Shown: positions 25,800 to 34,025 of the stretch, piece after piece
Position numbering within the stretch: the first letter of the stretch is position 1
Layout: each line of letters begins with the position of its first letter
From: Anaeromyxobacter soli
GTDB lineage: Bacteria; Myxococcota; Myxococcia; Myxococcales; Anaeromyxobacteraceae
Reading direction: 5' to 3'
Assembly: GCF_022808855.1 (NCBI RefSeq)
Contig: NZ_JAKZLF010000010.1
Location: 1 to 64,000 of the forward strand
Length of the DNA stretch: 64,000 nucleotides
The notes under the pieces: generated by a model
Told to the model about the DNA's origin: nothing
Database searches by the model: none
What the model saw: only the letters and a program-made list of their open reading frames with translations
Program-made: the position numbers and the translations under genes

Positions 25800-27167
25800 A
25801 TGACCACGCCCGAGCAGCCGAAGAGGATCTCGTACCAGCCCACGCCGGGGCTCTCCTACGATCCGTCCGAGGCGAGGTACTGGGATCGGGCGGCGCTCGA
25901 GGGGGAGGTCCGCCGCGCCTTCGAGATCTGTCACGGCTGCCGCATGTGCTTCAAGTACTGCGACAGCTTCCCGCGCCTGTTCACCCTCCTCGACCAGAAG
26001 TACGACGGCGACGTGCACGCGCTCGGCGCGGGCGACGTCGCGCACGTGATGGACGCGTGCTTCCAGTGCAAGCTCTGCGAGGTGCAGTGCCCGTACACGC
26101 CGCGGGACGGCCACGAGTTCCAGCTCGACTTCCCCGCCCTCGTCCACCGCTACCGCGGCGTCCACCAGCGGGGCAAGCCGCGCACGCTTCGCCAGCGCGT
26201 GCTCAACGATCCGGACGGCGCCGGGCGCCTGGCGCGGCTGTCCCTCGGCGCGGCGAACGCCGCGAACCGCTCGCGGCCCCTGCGCGTGCTCATGGAGAAG
26301 ACGGTCGGGATCCACCGCGACAAGAAGCTCCCCGACTTCGCGGCCCAGCCGTTCGACCGGTGGGCCGAGGGCCAAGGCTACGTGAAGGCGGAGCCGGGCG
26401 GCGAGGCGGTGCTGTTCCAGACCTGCTTCGTGCAGCACAACGAGCCGGACATCGGCAAGGACGCGCTCTTCGTGCTCCGGCGCTGCGGCGTGGACGTGCG
26501 CGTCGTGAAGGGGCTCGTCTGCTGCGGGATGCCCGCGTGGGAGCACGGCGACCTCGAGGCGCTCCGGCGCCAGGCGCACCGCGATCTCGAGCTGCTCATG
26601 CCGTACGTCGAGCGGGGCGCGAAGGTGCTCGTGGTGAACCCGACCTGCTCGATGATGATGCGCCGCGAGTGGCCCCACCTGCTCGAGGGCGCCGACCGGG
26701 GGAGCGCGGAGCGGCTCGCGCCCGCGGTCATGGACGTCTCCGAGTACCTCTGGTCGATCCGCAACGAGGAGCGGTTCTCGACGGCGTTCCGCTCCGCGCC
26801 CCCCGGCGGAAAGGTCGCCTACCACGCGCCGTGCCACCTGCGCGCGCAGGGGGTGGGCTTCAAGGGCCGTGACCTGCTTCGCAAGATCCCCGGCGTCACG
26901 GTGACCGCCACGGTGATGGAGTGCTGCGGGCACGACGGGACCTTCGCGCTGACGGTCGAGGGGTTCGAGCCGTCGCAGCGGATCGGCAGGAAGGCGTTCG
27001 ACGGCATGAAGGCCGCGGAGGCCACGACCTGGGCCACGGACTGCCCCCTCGCGGCGCTGCAGTTCGAGCAGCACGCGGGGAAGAAGCCGCTCCACCCGCT
27101 GTCGCTGCTCGCGCGCGCCTATCGCGACGACGGCTTCGGCGAGGGCGGCGAGGGAGGCACGCGATGA
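25800..27167 (+). CDS. GlpC/heterodisulfide-reductase-like Fe-S oxidoreductase
   Basis: This 455-residue protein has an N-terminal pair of 4Fe-4S clusters, CHGCRMCFKYCDSFP and CFQCKLCEVQCPYTP. Two CCG-type cysteine-rich domains follow (LVCCGMPAWEHGD near residue 240 and MECCGHDGTFAL near residue 375), the arrangement of GlpC, HdrB/D and LutA-like proteins. It is probably an electron-transfer subunit. It has no flavin dehydrogenase partner here; instead it lies between rubrerythrin and DUF3501, a cluster I recall from other proteobacteria. Reducing power from a quinol or thiol system to rubrerythrin is a reasonable inference. Stop overlaps the DUF3501 start as ATGA. Confidence 0.88.
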   Translation: MTTPEQPKRISYQPTPGLSYDPSEARYWDRAALEGEVRRAFEICHGCRMCFKYCDSFPRLFTLLDQKYDGDVHALGAGDVAHVMDACFQCKLCEVQCPYTPRDGHEFQLDFPALVHRYRGVHQRGKPRTLRQRVLNDPDGAGRLARLSLGAANAANRSRPLRVLMEKTVGIHRDKKLPDFAAQPFDRWAEGQGYVKAEPGGEAVLFQTCFVQHNEPDIGKDALFVLRRCGVDVRVVKGLVCCGMPAWEHGDLEALRRQAHRDLELLMPYVERGAKVLVVNPTCSMMMRREWPHLLEGADRGSAERLAPAVMDVSEYLWSIRNEERFSTAFRSAPPGGKVAYHAPCHLRAQGVGFKGRDLLRKIPGVTVTATVMECCGHDGTFALTVEGFEPSQRIGRKAFDGMKAAEATTWATDCPLAALQFEQHAGKKPLHPLSLLARAYRDDGFGEGGEGGTR

Positions 27168-27724
27168 GGCCGGTGCGGCGCGAGGAGCTCCTCGACGTCT
27201 CCACCTACGAGCGCTCGCGGGCGGAGCTCCGCCCCGGGATCATCGAGGCGAAGCGGCGCCGGCGCGTGCACGTCGGCGGCGTGCTCACCTTCCTCTTCGA
27301 GAACGCCGCCACCGTCCGCTACCAGGTGCAGGAGATGATCCGGGCCGAGCGGATGACGCGCGAGGAGGACATCCGGCACGAGCTCGAGACCTACAACGAG
27401 CTGCTCGGCGGGAAGGGCGAGCTCGGGGTGTCCCTGCTCATCGAGCTCCCCGAGCCCGCCGAGCGCGACCGCAGGCTGCGCGAGTGGCTGGACCTGCCCC
27501 GCCACCTGTACCTGAAGCTCGCCGACGGCCGGAAGATCCGCCCCCGCTTCGATCCGCGCCAGATCGGCGACGACCGGCTGTCCTCCGTGCAGTACCTCAA
27601 GTTCGACGTCGGGGGAGAGGTGCCCGTCGCGGCGGGCGCGGATCTGCCCGGCTTCACCGTCGAGGCGCCGCTCGAGGTGGAGCAGCGCGAGGCCCTGCGC
27701 GCGGATCTGTCCTCGGACTCGTGA
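27164..27724 (+). CDS. DUF3501 family protein
   Basis: This 186-residue protein matches DUF3501 as I know it: N-terminal LLDVSTYERSRAELRPGIIEAKRRRRVHVGG, FENAATVRYQVQEMIRAER and ELETYNELLGGKGELGVSLLIE. The function of the family is not established. It consistently occurs next to rubrerythrin and the GlpC-like Fe-S protein, and here its ATG overlaps the preceding stop, so the two are co-translated. It is soluble, without cofactor motifs that I can identify, and may act as an assembly or regulatory factor of a peroxide-reducing complex. Confidence 0.88.
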   Translation: MRPVRREELLDVSTYERSRAELRPGIIEAKRRRRVHVGGVLTFLFENAATVRYQVQEMIRAERMTREEDIRHELETYNELLGGKGELGVSLLIELPEPAERDRRLREWLDLPRHLYLKLADGRKIRPRFDPRQIGDDRLSSVQYLKFDVGGEVPVAAGADLPGFTVEAPLEVEQREALRADLSSDS

Positions 27725-27848
27725 TGCGCGACACCATCGTGCGCCTCGCGGCGGTGACCCGGCCCGAGGGGGCGGTTGCGCCCGCGCGGGGCCCCGGCTA
27801 CCTCTCAGGGAGGCGGGCGCGCGCTCGCTCGCCCGGAGGTAGACACCG

Positions 27849-27980
27849 ATGCGACGCCACCCGACCTCTCCCCGCGCCCTCGCCCTGGCCGTGCCGCGCC
27901 CCGCCGCGTCCGAGTGGGAGGAGTGGGCGGTGACGCTCGCGGCGGTGACGCTCCTCTTCGCGGCGCTGCTCGCGCACTGA
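27849..27980 (+). CDS. Small single-pass membrane protein (43 residues)
   Basis: A 43-codon frame starts with ATG (MRRHPTSPRALALAVP), preceded by a good GGAGG ribosome-binding site at the proper distance. It ends with a hydrophobic stretch (WAVTLAAVTLLFAALLAH) able to span the membrane. It lies between DUF3501 and the convergent exonuclease. I recognise no family. Small C-terminally anchored proteins of this kind often act as regulators or subunits of membrane complexes, but nothing in the sequence fixes a function. Confidence 0.45.
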   Translation: MRRHPTSPRALALAVPRPAASEWEEWAVTLAAVTLLFAALLAH

Positions 27981-27990
27981 CCTGCTCGCC

Positions 27991-28593
27991 TCAGCGGAGG
28001 TCGCGCAGCGTCTTCGCCGCGAGGCGGCGGCGCAGGACGAGGAACAGCTCGGCCGCGGAGACGGCGTCCATGAGCGCGTCGTGCGTGCCGTACTCCGGCA
28101 GGTGGACGCGGCGCCGCGCGGCGGCGAGGTTCAGCTCCGGCTCGATCTCGGGCGCGTCCGGATCCACGAAGCGCGCCCGGCGCGCGGCCTTGAGCAGGAG
28201 CGCGACGGTGTCCACCACGGGCGGCCCCGGCCAGCGCATCCCCGCGCCGCGATAGGCGCGGCGGAGGAAGCGGACGTCCACCGCCGCGTTGTGCACGAGG
28301 AGCGCCCCCTCGCCGAGCCGGCGATCGACCTCCCTCAGCACCTCCTCGAGCGGGGGGGCCTCGCGTACGTCGTGCGGGACGAGGTGGTGCGCCCGCATCG
28401 AGTCCGGCCGGATTCCCTCCGTCGCCGCGGGGCGGACGAGCGTCGCGTAGGCCTCCCCGAGCCGGATCGCGCCTGCCCGGATCGGGACCATCCCGACGGC
28501 GAGGATGGGATCGGACTTCACGTCGAGCCCGCCGGTCTCGAGGTCGAGCGCCCAGTAGGTGATGCCGTCCCAGGGCGGCGAGGGCCAGAGCAC
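27991..28593 (-). CDS. DnaQ-like 3'-5' exonuclease (DEDDh family)
   Basis: This protein of about 200 residues has the DnaQ-fold exonuclease motifs: Exo I as YWALDLETGGLD, Exo II as LLVHNAAVDVRFLRR, and Exo III as YGTHDALMDAVSAAELF with the His and Asp of the DEDDh class. RPDSMRAHHLVPHDVREAPPLEEVL is typical of the epsilon-like family. It is a free-standing exonuclease rather than the polymerase III proofreading subunit, because no polymerase-binding extension is present. The GTG at 28593 has an AGGA ribosome site; another GTG at 28641 lies inside a strong hairpin. It is on the same strand as, but separated from, the DUF294 gene often found next to such exonucleases. Confidence 0.85.
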   Translation of the reverse strand: MLWPSPPWDGITYWALDLETGGLDVKSDPILAVGMVPIRAGAIRLGEAYATLVRPAATEGIRPDSMRAHHLVPHDVREAPPLEEVLREVDRRLGEGALLVHNAAVDVRFLRRAYRGAGMRWPGPPVVDTVALLLKAARRARFVDPDAPEIEPELNLAAARRRVHLPEYGTHDALMDAVSAAELFLVLRRRLAAKTLRDLR

Positions 28594-28796
28594 GAGCCCG
28601 TTCCTAGCATGCGCCGCGCCCGCCGTCGTGTCGCCCGACACGGGCGACGGCGGCCCGCCCCCTCGTCAGGCCTCTCGCGGGCTCCGGCACCTCCGGCGCC
28701 CCTCTCCGCGCGGCCTTCGCGTGAGCGTCGTGTCCGCGGCGGTTGGCGAGGGCCCCCGGCGTGCGAAACGTCTCCGGTTGAACCCCGGGGGAACAC

Positions 28797-29369
28797 ATGG
28801 CTCGCATCGCCTTCATCGTGGACGACATGTTCGAGGACTCGGAGCTCCGCGTGCCGTACGACCGGCTCCGCGAGGCCGGGCACGAGGTGGTCATCGTCGG
28901 GCTCGAGCAGGGAAAGAAGCTCGAGGGCAAGCAGAAGAAGGAGAAGGTGACGGTCGAGCGGGCGGCGAAGGACGTCCGCGCCGAGGAGTTCGCCGCGCTC
29001 GTCGTCCCCGGCGGCTACTCGCCGGATCACCTCCGCACGAGCCTCGACATGGTGCGGCTCACGCGCGACATGTTCGTGGCGGGGAAGCCGGTCGCCGCCG
29101 TGTGCCACGGCCCGTGGATGCTCGTCGAGGCCGACGCCATCGACGGCCGGACCGTCACCTCCTGGCCGTCGCTCAAGACCGACCTCATCAACGCGGGCGC
29201 GCGCTGGGTGGACCGCGAGGTGGTGGAGGACGGGAACCTCATCACCTCCCGCAACCCCGGCGACCTCGCCGCGTTCTCCGCCGCCATCCTGCGGCAGCTC
29301 GACCGCACCGCCGAGGCGCGCCGCCCGGCGGCCGGCGGAGAGCACGGCGAGACGCCCACGATGCACTGA
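28797..29369 (+). CDS. DJ-1/PfpI family protein
   Basis: This 190-residue cytoplasmic protein has the DJ-1/PfpI fold: N-terminal RIAFIVDDMFEDSELRVPYDRLREAGHEV with the conserved Glu, LVVPGGYSPDHLR, and the nucleophile-elbow AAVCHGPWMLVEA with the catalytic Cys-His-Gly. VTSWPSLKTDLINAGARWVD is typical of the PfpI/YhbO subgroup implicated in stress resistance through protease, glyoxalase or deglycase-like activities; which of these applies is unsettled. It has a 20-residue low-complexity C-terminal tail. It appears to be monocistronic. Confidence 0.9.
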   Translation: MARIAFIVDDMFEDSELRVPYDRLREAGHEVVIVGLEQGKKLEGKQKKEKVTVERAAKDVRAEEFAALVVPGGYSPDHLRTSLDMVRLTRDMFVAGKPVAAVCHGPWMLVEADAIDGRTVTSWPSLKTDLINAGARWVDREVVEDGNLITSRNPGDLAAFSAAILRQLDRTAEARRPAAGGEHGETPTMH

Positions 29370-29819
29370 CCTCGGGCTGCGGGCGCGCCTCGGCTCCGGC
29401 CGTCGTCGCGCCCGGCCTGGACGCAAGGCGCACGAGACCGGAGCCGAGACGGGGAAGCGCAGCGACGAGCGGCGAGGCGTACTGCTTCCGTCTCAGAAGG
29501 CGCCTCCGCAGCTCGTGGTCGATTGTATTCACCGTGGGTGACAACTATCGCCAGCGGTAGTGCCGGCCGGTGTCGCGGCTCTTCTCGCGACGAGGCAAGA
29601 CGTCCCAGTTGCGGTGGGTGAAACATGTCCCGTTGACGCCTTCTCGCCCCGATCGCGCTCCGGCATACAGGCGGCGCGGAAAGGCTGCTCTCGCGCACGC
29701 TTCTTGCGCGTGGCAGGCGCGCCGACCGCCGGAGTGCCTCGACGAGGGCGACGTGGAGAACGCCGCGCAGGCGCGAGCCTGGAGCGTCTCCGGAGCTTCG
29801 AACTGGGCAGGCTGAGACG
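29370..29819. other. Gene-poor stretch upstream of the HNH remnant
   Basis: No credible gene is seen in this 450-bp stretch. It contains a short AT-richer patch around 29521-29550 with the palindrome TCACCGTGGGTGA at 29529-29541. It also holds sequence that stays open in all three forward frames without recognisable protein motifs. It probably contains the decayed 5' half of the HNH endonuclease gene, but I cannot align it to that half by eye. Confidence 0.5.
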
Positions 29820-30527
29820 ACGACCGAGCGCGGCACCGCGAAGCCGACCCTCGAACCGGGACCCGCGGCCGGCGCGCTGCCGGCGCCCCCGCCCCCCGTC
29901 GCGCAGCCGAAGCGACGGGCCGAGACGCTCGCCGTCTCGGAGAGCCACTGGTCGCTCCGTGTCACCCTCGACCGCGCCTGCAAGGAGGACCTCGAGACGC
30001 TCCGGTCGCTTCTGTCGCACAAGGTCCCGGACGGCGACCTCGCGGCGGTGCTCCACGAGGCGATCCGCTGCGCGATCGAAAAGCACGGCAAGCGCAAAGG
30101 CGCTGTCGCGTCGAAGCGGAAGACGAAGGAAGTGAAGCAGGCCGGGACGACGAAGGCCGCCGCGACGAAGAAGACCCCGGCGAAGCCGCCGGCGGAGAGG
30201 ACCACGATCCCGGCGATAGTGCGCCGCGCGGTGTGGACGCGCGATGGCGGGCGCTGCGCCTGGGTCGGCCCGGACGGCTGTCGCTGCAACAGCCGCTGGA
30301 AGCTCGAGCTCGACCACATCCAGCCCGCCGCCCTCGGGGGGCCGTCCACGATCGAGAATCTTCGGCTCGCCTGCCGAGCTCACAACCTGCTTCACGCAGA
30401 GAGCACCTTCGGGCGCGAGCACATGGATCGCTTCCGCCGCGACGCGGGCGACGGGCCATCGTCGCTCTCGCTCGCTGACGTGGCGCCGCTGCGTCCCGTC
30501 AGGCAGCTGGGAATGTGGGCGCCGTGA
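29820..30527 (+). pseudogene. HNH endonuclease, N-terminally truncated remnant
   Basis: The 3' half of this frame encodes an HNH nuclease domain: IPAIVRRAVWTRDGGRCAW, then LELDHIQPAALGG with the HNH His-Asp, and NLRLACRAHNLLHAE. Upstream, in the same frame, the linker sequence SESHWSLRVTLDRACKEDLETLRSLLSHKVPDGDL is recognisable as the middle of the roughly 350-400-residue HNH proteins common in myxobacteria. No start codon precedes it: the first in-frame GTG is 30048, which would discard this conserved part. The N-terminal domain is missing or frame-shifted, so I call it a pseudogene; a 159-residue product from 30048 remains possible. The full-length family is repeated in myxobacterial genomes. 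Confidence 0.7.
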
Positions 30528-30882
30528 CCCTGCGGCAGCCGGCCCGGAGTTGGGAGAACCTCCGGCGAACCGGGGTTGGGTCGCATGGCCGCGCGGCCAG
30601 AGCGACGACTCGCCGCTCGCGTACTTCCGGGCTTCCGAACCCCTGCGCCCCCGCCGGTGACGCTCACCGCTCTGTCGCCCGCAGTGCTCCGCCCGGAGCG
30701 TTCCCGGCGCGCGCGTGCTGACCCGTCGATGCCGAGCCGGAGCGCGCGGTGCGCCGCTCGGCCGACCGAAGCCGCTCCCTCGGGTCAGCAGCCGAAGATG
30801 TGACGAATCCTGAGACTGCCTCGGTACGCCGGAGCCGCGAGGAGCGAGCACCCCCGTCGCAGGCCCGGGATCGTGCGCCGGG
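30528..30882. other. Intergenic stretch without recognisable gene
   Basis: This 355-bp stretch lies between the HNH remnant and the 3' end of the cNMP/CBS/DUF294 gene. The frames that stay open in it are Arg/Pro/Ala-rich and have no ribosome-binding site or recognisable motif. I see no RNA gene and no clear terminator. Confidence 0.5.
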
Positions 30883-32694
30883 TCAGAACATGTCGGTGCG
30901 GTAGTGGTAGGCCGCCCGCTCCTGCCAGTCCTCGATCGCGCGGAACGTGTCGCGGAGCCGGCTGCGCTCCAGCGAGGACAGATCGGCGATCGAGACGACG
31001 TTCACGGGCGGGCGGCCCTCGGCGATCATCCGGAGCTGCTCGCGCAGGCGCAGCCTCAGGAGGAACCCGTACGCCTCCGAGAGGTTCTCGAGCGTGTCCT
31101 TCGCGATGAGCCCCGCCTCGCAGGCGGCGCGCAGGCGGCCGAGCGTGTTGGACGTGCGCGCCCCGGCCTCGAGGCCGTAGACGCGGGCCAGGAAGACGAT
31201 CGAGCTGATGCCCTTCAGCTTGAGGTCCACCTTCGAGGCGTCGCCGCGGATCCGGAGCACGAGCCCGCCCGGCGGTCGGAAGGTGAGGGCGCTCTTCGCC
31301 ATGGCGGAGAGGAAGGTGCGCGCGCCGGCCGCCCGGCCGGCGAGCGCGTGGAGCATCGACACGTCGAGGCCGCCGTACACGGGCCGGAAGTCGAAGAAGA
31401 TCGACGCCTCGAGGAGCGCGGTGGGGGTGGGCTTCTCGAGCCAGCCGCGGAACCGCTCGCGCCACTCCTCGAGCGGGCCCTGCCAGCGCGTCGCCATGTA
31501 GCCGCCCGGGCAGCGCGGGAACCCGGCCGCCTGCAGGTCCGCGATGGCGCGCTCGGCGAAGCGCGCGAAGTAGGCGCGGGCGGCCGGCGTGTCCTCACCG
31601 TAGACGAGCGCGTTGTCCTGATCGGTGAGGAGCGTCTGCTCCATGCGCCCCTCGGAGCCGAAGGCGAGCCAGGTGTAGGGCGTCGGGGGCGCGCCGAGGT
31701 CGGCCTCGGCCATGCGGAGGATGCGGGCGAGGAGCGTGTCGTTGAGGCGCGCCACGAACCCGCCGATCACGATCGGCTCGAGCCCGCCCGCGAACAGCGC
31801 CGACGCCATCTCCGCGACGCGCGCCCCGTACCCCGGCAGCGCCTCCCGGCTCGCGAGCCGCTCGACGCTGCGCATCACCGCCACGGGTCCCGCCGCGGTG
31901 AAGCGCAGGAGGTCGGTGGACGAGAGCACGCCTGTGATCTCTCCGCCCCGCGTGACCGGGAGGTGGTGCACCCCCGAGTCGAGGAGGATGCGCCACGCCT
32001 CGTACACCGGCGTCTCCGCCGGCACGGTGCGGAGCGGCGCGCTCGCGACCTCGACCACGGGCGTCTCGGGGCCGCGTCCCATCGCGAGCACGCGACGCCC
32101 GAAGTCACGATCCGTCACGATGCCCGGCGGCTCCGAGTCCACGAGCGCCGACCCCACGCAGCGCTCGGCCATGACCCGCGCCGCCTCGCCCACCGTGGCG
32201 GTCGCCGGGACGCGCACGGGCCCGCGGCCGCGTAGCAGGGTCGCGACGGGGACGCCGAGGTCGGGCTGGAAGCTCGCCACCTGCGAGCGCTCGAGGCTGT
32301 TGCGGAGGCGCTCGGCGAGCCCCGAGGCGAAGTGGCCCGCGAAGGCCGCGTGCGCGAGCAGCTTCTCGAACTCCGACTGGGGCAGGCGGTAGGCGAGCAG
32401 ATCCTCCTCGACGGTCACGTCGAGCGTCGCCTCGCCCGAGATGAGCGAGGTGAAGCCGAAGATCTCGCCCTCCTCGAGGAGCTGCACGGTCTGGCCCTCG
32501 CGCTCGAGCCGGACCGCCCCCTTGCGGATCACGTACAGGTGCTGCGAGGGCTCCCCGCCGCGGGTGAGGAGCCGCGTGCCGGCCGGGTGGAACACGATCT
32601 CGATGGCGCGCGCAGCGTGGTCGAACGCGTCCTGCGGGAGCCCGTCGAACGGCGGGGTCGAGCGGACGAACGTGACCGGATCGAGAGCGACCAT
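30883..32694 (-). CDS. Cyclic-nucleotide-binding/CBS domain DUF294 nucleotidyltransferase
   Basis: This 603-residue soluble protein has four parts. A cNMP-binding domain lies at 1-130 (FHPAGTRLLTRGGEPSQHLYVIRKGAVRL) and a CBS pair at about 150-275 (VGEAARVMAERCVGSALV, GVHHLPVTRGGEITGVLSSTDLL). The DUF294 nucleotidyltransferase domain (about 330-460) has the motif FGSEGRMEQTLLTDQDNALVY, in which the G-S and D-x-D residues are intact. A helical DUF294 C-terminal domain follows. It resembles the regulatory part of GlnD and probably transfers nucleotides to a protein partner under control of two small-molecule sensors. The ATG in MVALDPV was chosen; the open frame continues upstream but is not conserved. 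Confidence 0.88.
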   Translation of the reverse strand: MVALDPVTFVRSTPPFDGLPQDAFDHAARAIEIVFHPAGTRLLTRGGEPSQHLYVIRKGAVRLEREGQTVQLLEEGEIFGFTSLISGEATLDVTVEEDLLAYRLPQSEFEKLLAHAAFAGHFASGLAERLRNSLERSQVASFQPDLGVPVATLLRGRGPVRVPATATVGEAARVMAERCVGSALVDSEPPGIVTDRDFGRRVLAMGRGPETPVVEVASAPLRTVPAETPVYEAWRILLDSGVHHLPVTRGGEITGVLSSTDLLRFTAAGPVAVMRSVERLASREALPGYGARVAEMASALFAGGLEPIVIGGFVARLNDTLLARILRMAEADLGAPPTPYTWLAFGSEGRMEQTLLTDQDNALVYGEDTPAARAYFARFAERAIADLQAAGFPRCPGGYMATRWQGPLEEWRERFRGWLEKPTPTALLEASIFFDFRPVYGGLDVSMLHALAGRAAGARTFLSAMAKSALTFRPPGGLVLRIRGDASKVDLKLKGISSIVFLARVYGLEAGARTSNTLGRLRAACEAGLIAKDTLENLSEAYGFLLRLRLREQLRMIAEGRPPVNVVSIADLSSLERSRLRDTFRAIEDWQERAAYHYRTDMF

Positions 32695-32879
32695 GTGGGC
32701 GAGGATAGCAGAGCGGCGCCGCGGGCCCGCCGCCGAACCGGGCGCGGCGGTGCGGTTCTTGCTCCACGCCTGCCCATCCCGTCGAATGGGCGGGATCACG
32801 CCCCGGAGGCGCCGCCGCCCTGCGAGCGGAGCTGACCGGGACGGACGACATCGTGGTTCTTCGACGACAGGAGTGGCTC

Positions 32880-33500
32880 ATGCGCACCCCCCGCCTCTTC
32901 ATCATCGCCGCTGCCCTCGCCCTCGCGGGGCCTCGCCTCGCGGCCGCCGACACCGCCCCCAACTCGGGCTGGTCCCTCACGCTCGGCGTCTGGGGCGGCG
33001 CCTCCCGCTACGACGTGCTCGGGCTGAAGCACGGCGTGGAGACGCTCGATCGGGACACGCTCGACGGCAACCTCGACACCTACGGCGCCTCCGCGCTCCT
33101 CCGCCTCGGCTGGCTCGACGTGGGCGCGCTGTACGAGGGCTCGTTCCGCGAGGCGACGGACAGCTTCGTCCTCACGCCGCTCGTCGGCTTCAAGTGGGAC
33201 GTCACCGACCTCGTCCGCGTGGACTTCCTCGGCGAGCTCGGCGGGCACCGCATCACGAACATCGGCACCGACGCGCAGTCGGTCTGGCTGCCCTACGTCG
33301 GCGTCCGCCCCACGCTGTCCCTGCGCCTGCCGCTCGGCCCGACGCGCCTCGTCCTCTCCGGCGCGCCGTTCGCGCGCTGGGATCTCGTGAAGAAGGACGT
33401 CGCGGTGCCGTCCTCGGGCGGCGCAACCACGACGCGCTCGACCTACGAGGCCGGCGGCACGACCTTCGGCGTCGTCGGAGGGGTCGGGATCGAGCTCTGA
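32880..33500 (+). CDS. Outer-membrane beta-barrel-like secreted protein
   Basis: This 206-residue protein has a signal peptide (MRTPRLFIIAAALALAGPRLAAA) followed by alternating-residue strands such as WSLTLGVWGGASRYDVL, YGASALLRLGWLDVGALYEG and PYVGVRPTLSLRLPLG. These suggest a small eight-stranded outer-membrane barrel. The C-terminal strand TTFGVVGGVGIEL ends in Leu rather than Phe. No specific family is recognised. An AGGAG ribosome-binding site precedes the ATG. It is divergent from the DUF294 gene and convergent with the APS-kinase-like gene. Confidence 0.65.
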   Translation: MRTPRLFIIAAALALAGPRLAAADTAPNSGWSLTLGVWGGASRYDVLGLKHGVETLDRDTLDGNLDTYGASALLRLGWLDVGALYEGSFREATDSFVLTPLVGFKWDVTDLVRVDFLGELGGHRITNIGTDAQSVWLPYVGVRPTLSLRLPLGPTRLVLSGAPFARWDLVKKDVAVPSSGGATTTRSTYEAGGTTFGVVGGVGIEL

Positions 33501-33509
33501 TGATGAGTC

Positions 33510-34025
33510 TCACCCGAGCGCCGCCAGCGCGGCCTCGAGCGCGGCGTCGTCCTCACCGCCCGTCGCGACCACCTCCGGCGCGACGGGCGGCTCGTACGCG
33601 CGGCCGGCGCCGGGGAGCTCCGGCGCCTCGCCCGCCCGGGCGCGCGCCCACAGGCCCTTCGGATCGCGCGCGGCGCAGAGCTCCGCGGGCACCGCCAGGT
33701 GGACCTCGACGAAGCGGGGCGCTCGCGCGCGCACGCGGTCGCGGAAGGCGCGCCGGCTCGCGGTGGCGGCCACGACGGCGACGAGCCCGTCCGCCGCGAG
33801 CAGCAGCGCGAGATCGCCGAGCGTCTCGTAGAACGCCGCCCTCGCGGCCGGCTCGTAGCCGGGCGCCGGGTGCAGCGCGGCGCGCACCGCGTCCCCGTCG
33901 AGGAGCGCCGCGGGCCGCCCCCGGGCGGCGAGCCGCGCCCGCAGGCGGCGCGCGAAGGTGGACTTGCCCGACGAGGGGAGCCCCGTCACCCACACGACCG
34001 CACCGCCGCCGGGCCCGTGCGTCAC
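33510..34025 (-). CDS. P-loop kinase of the adenylylsulfate kinase (CysC) type
   Basis: This 171-residue protein has a CysC-like P-loop (VTGLPSSGKSTFARRL), the LLDGDAVRAAL motif corresponding to the D-G-D-x-(L/V)-R of APS kinases, and FVEVHLAVPAELCAARDPKGLWARARAGEAPELPG, which matches the substrate-binding region. It could phosphorylate adenylylsulfate, but no sulfate-assimilation gene is nearby. Its GTG start overlaps the stop of the upstream phosphotransferase by 4 bp, an arrangement reminiscent of fused phosphotransferase/ATP-binding proteins in other bacteria. So an alternative role with that partner is likely. Confidence 0.85.
   Translation of the reverse strand: MTHGPGGGAVVWVTGLPSSGKSTFARRLRARLAARGRPAALLDGDAVRAALHPAPGYEPAARAAFYETLGDLALLLAADGLVAVVAATASRRAFRDRVRARAPRFVEVHLAVPAELCAARDPKGLWARARAGEAPELPGAGRAYEPPVAPEVVATGGEDDAALEAALAALG

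Noticed and set aside
33510-34025. Calling the CysC-like gene part of sulfate assimilation.
   Set aside because: No cysD, cysN, cysH or related gene is in the window, and it is overlapped by an APH-fold kinase gene. The fold is clear but the pathway is not.
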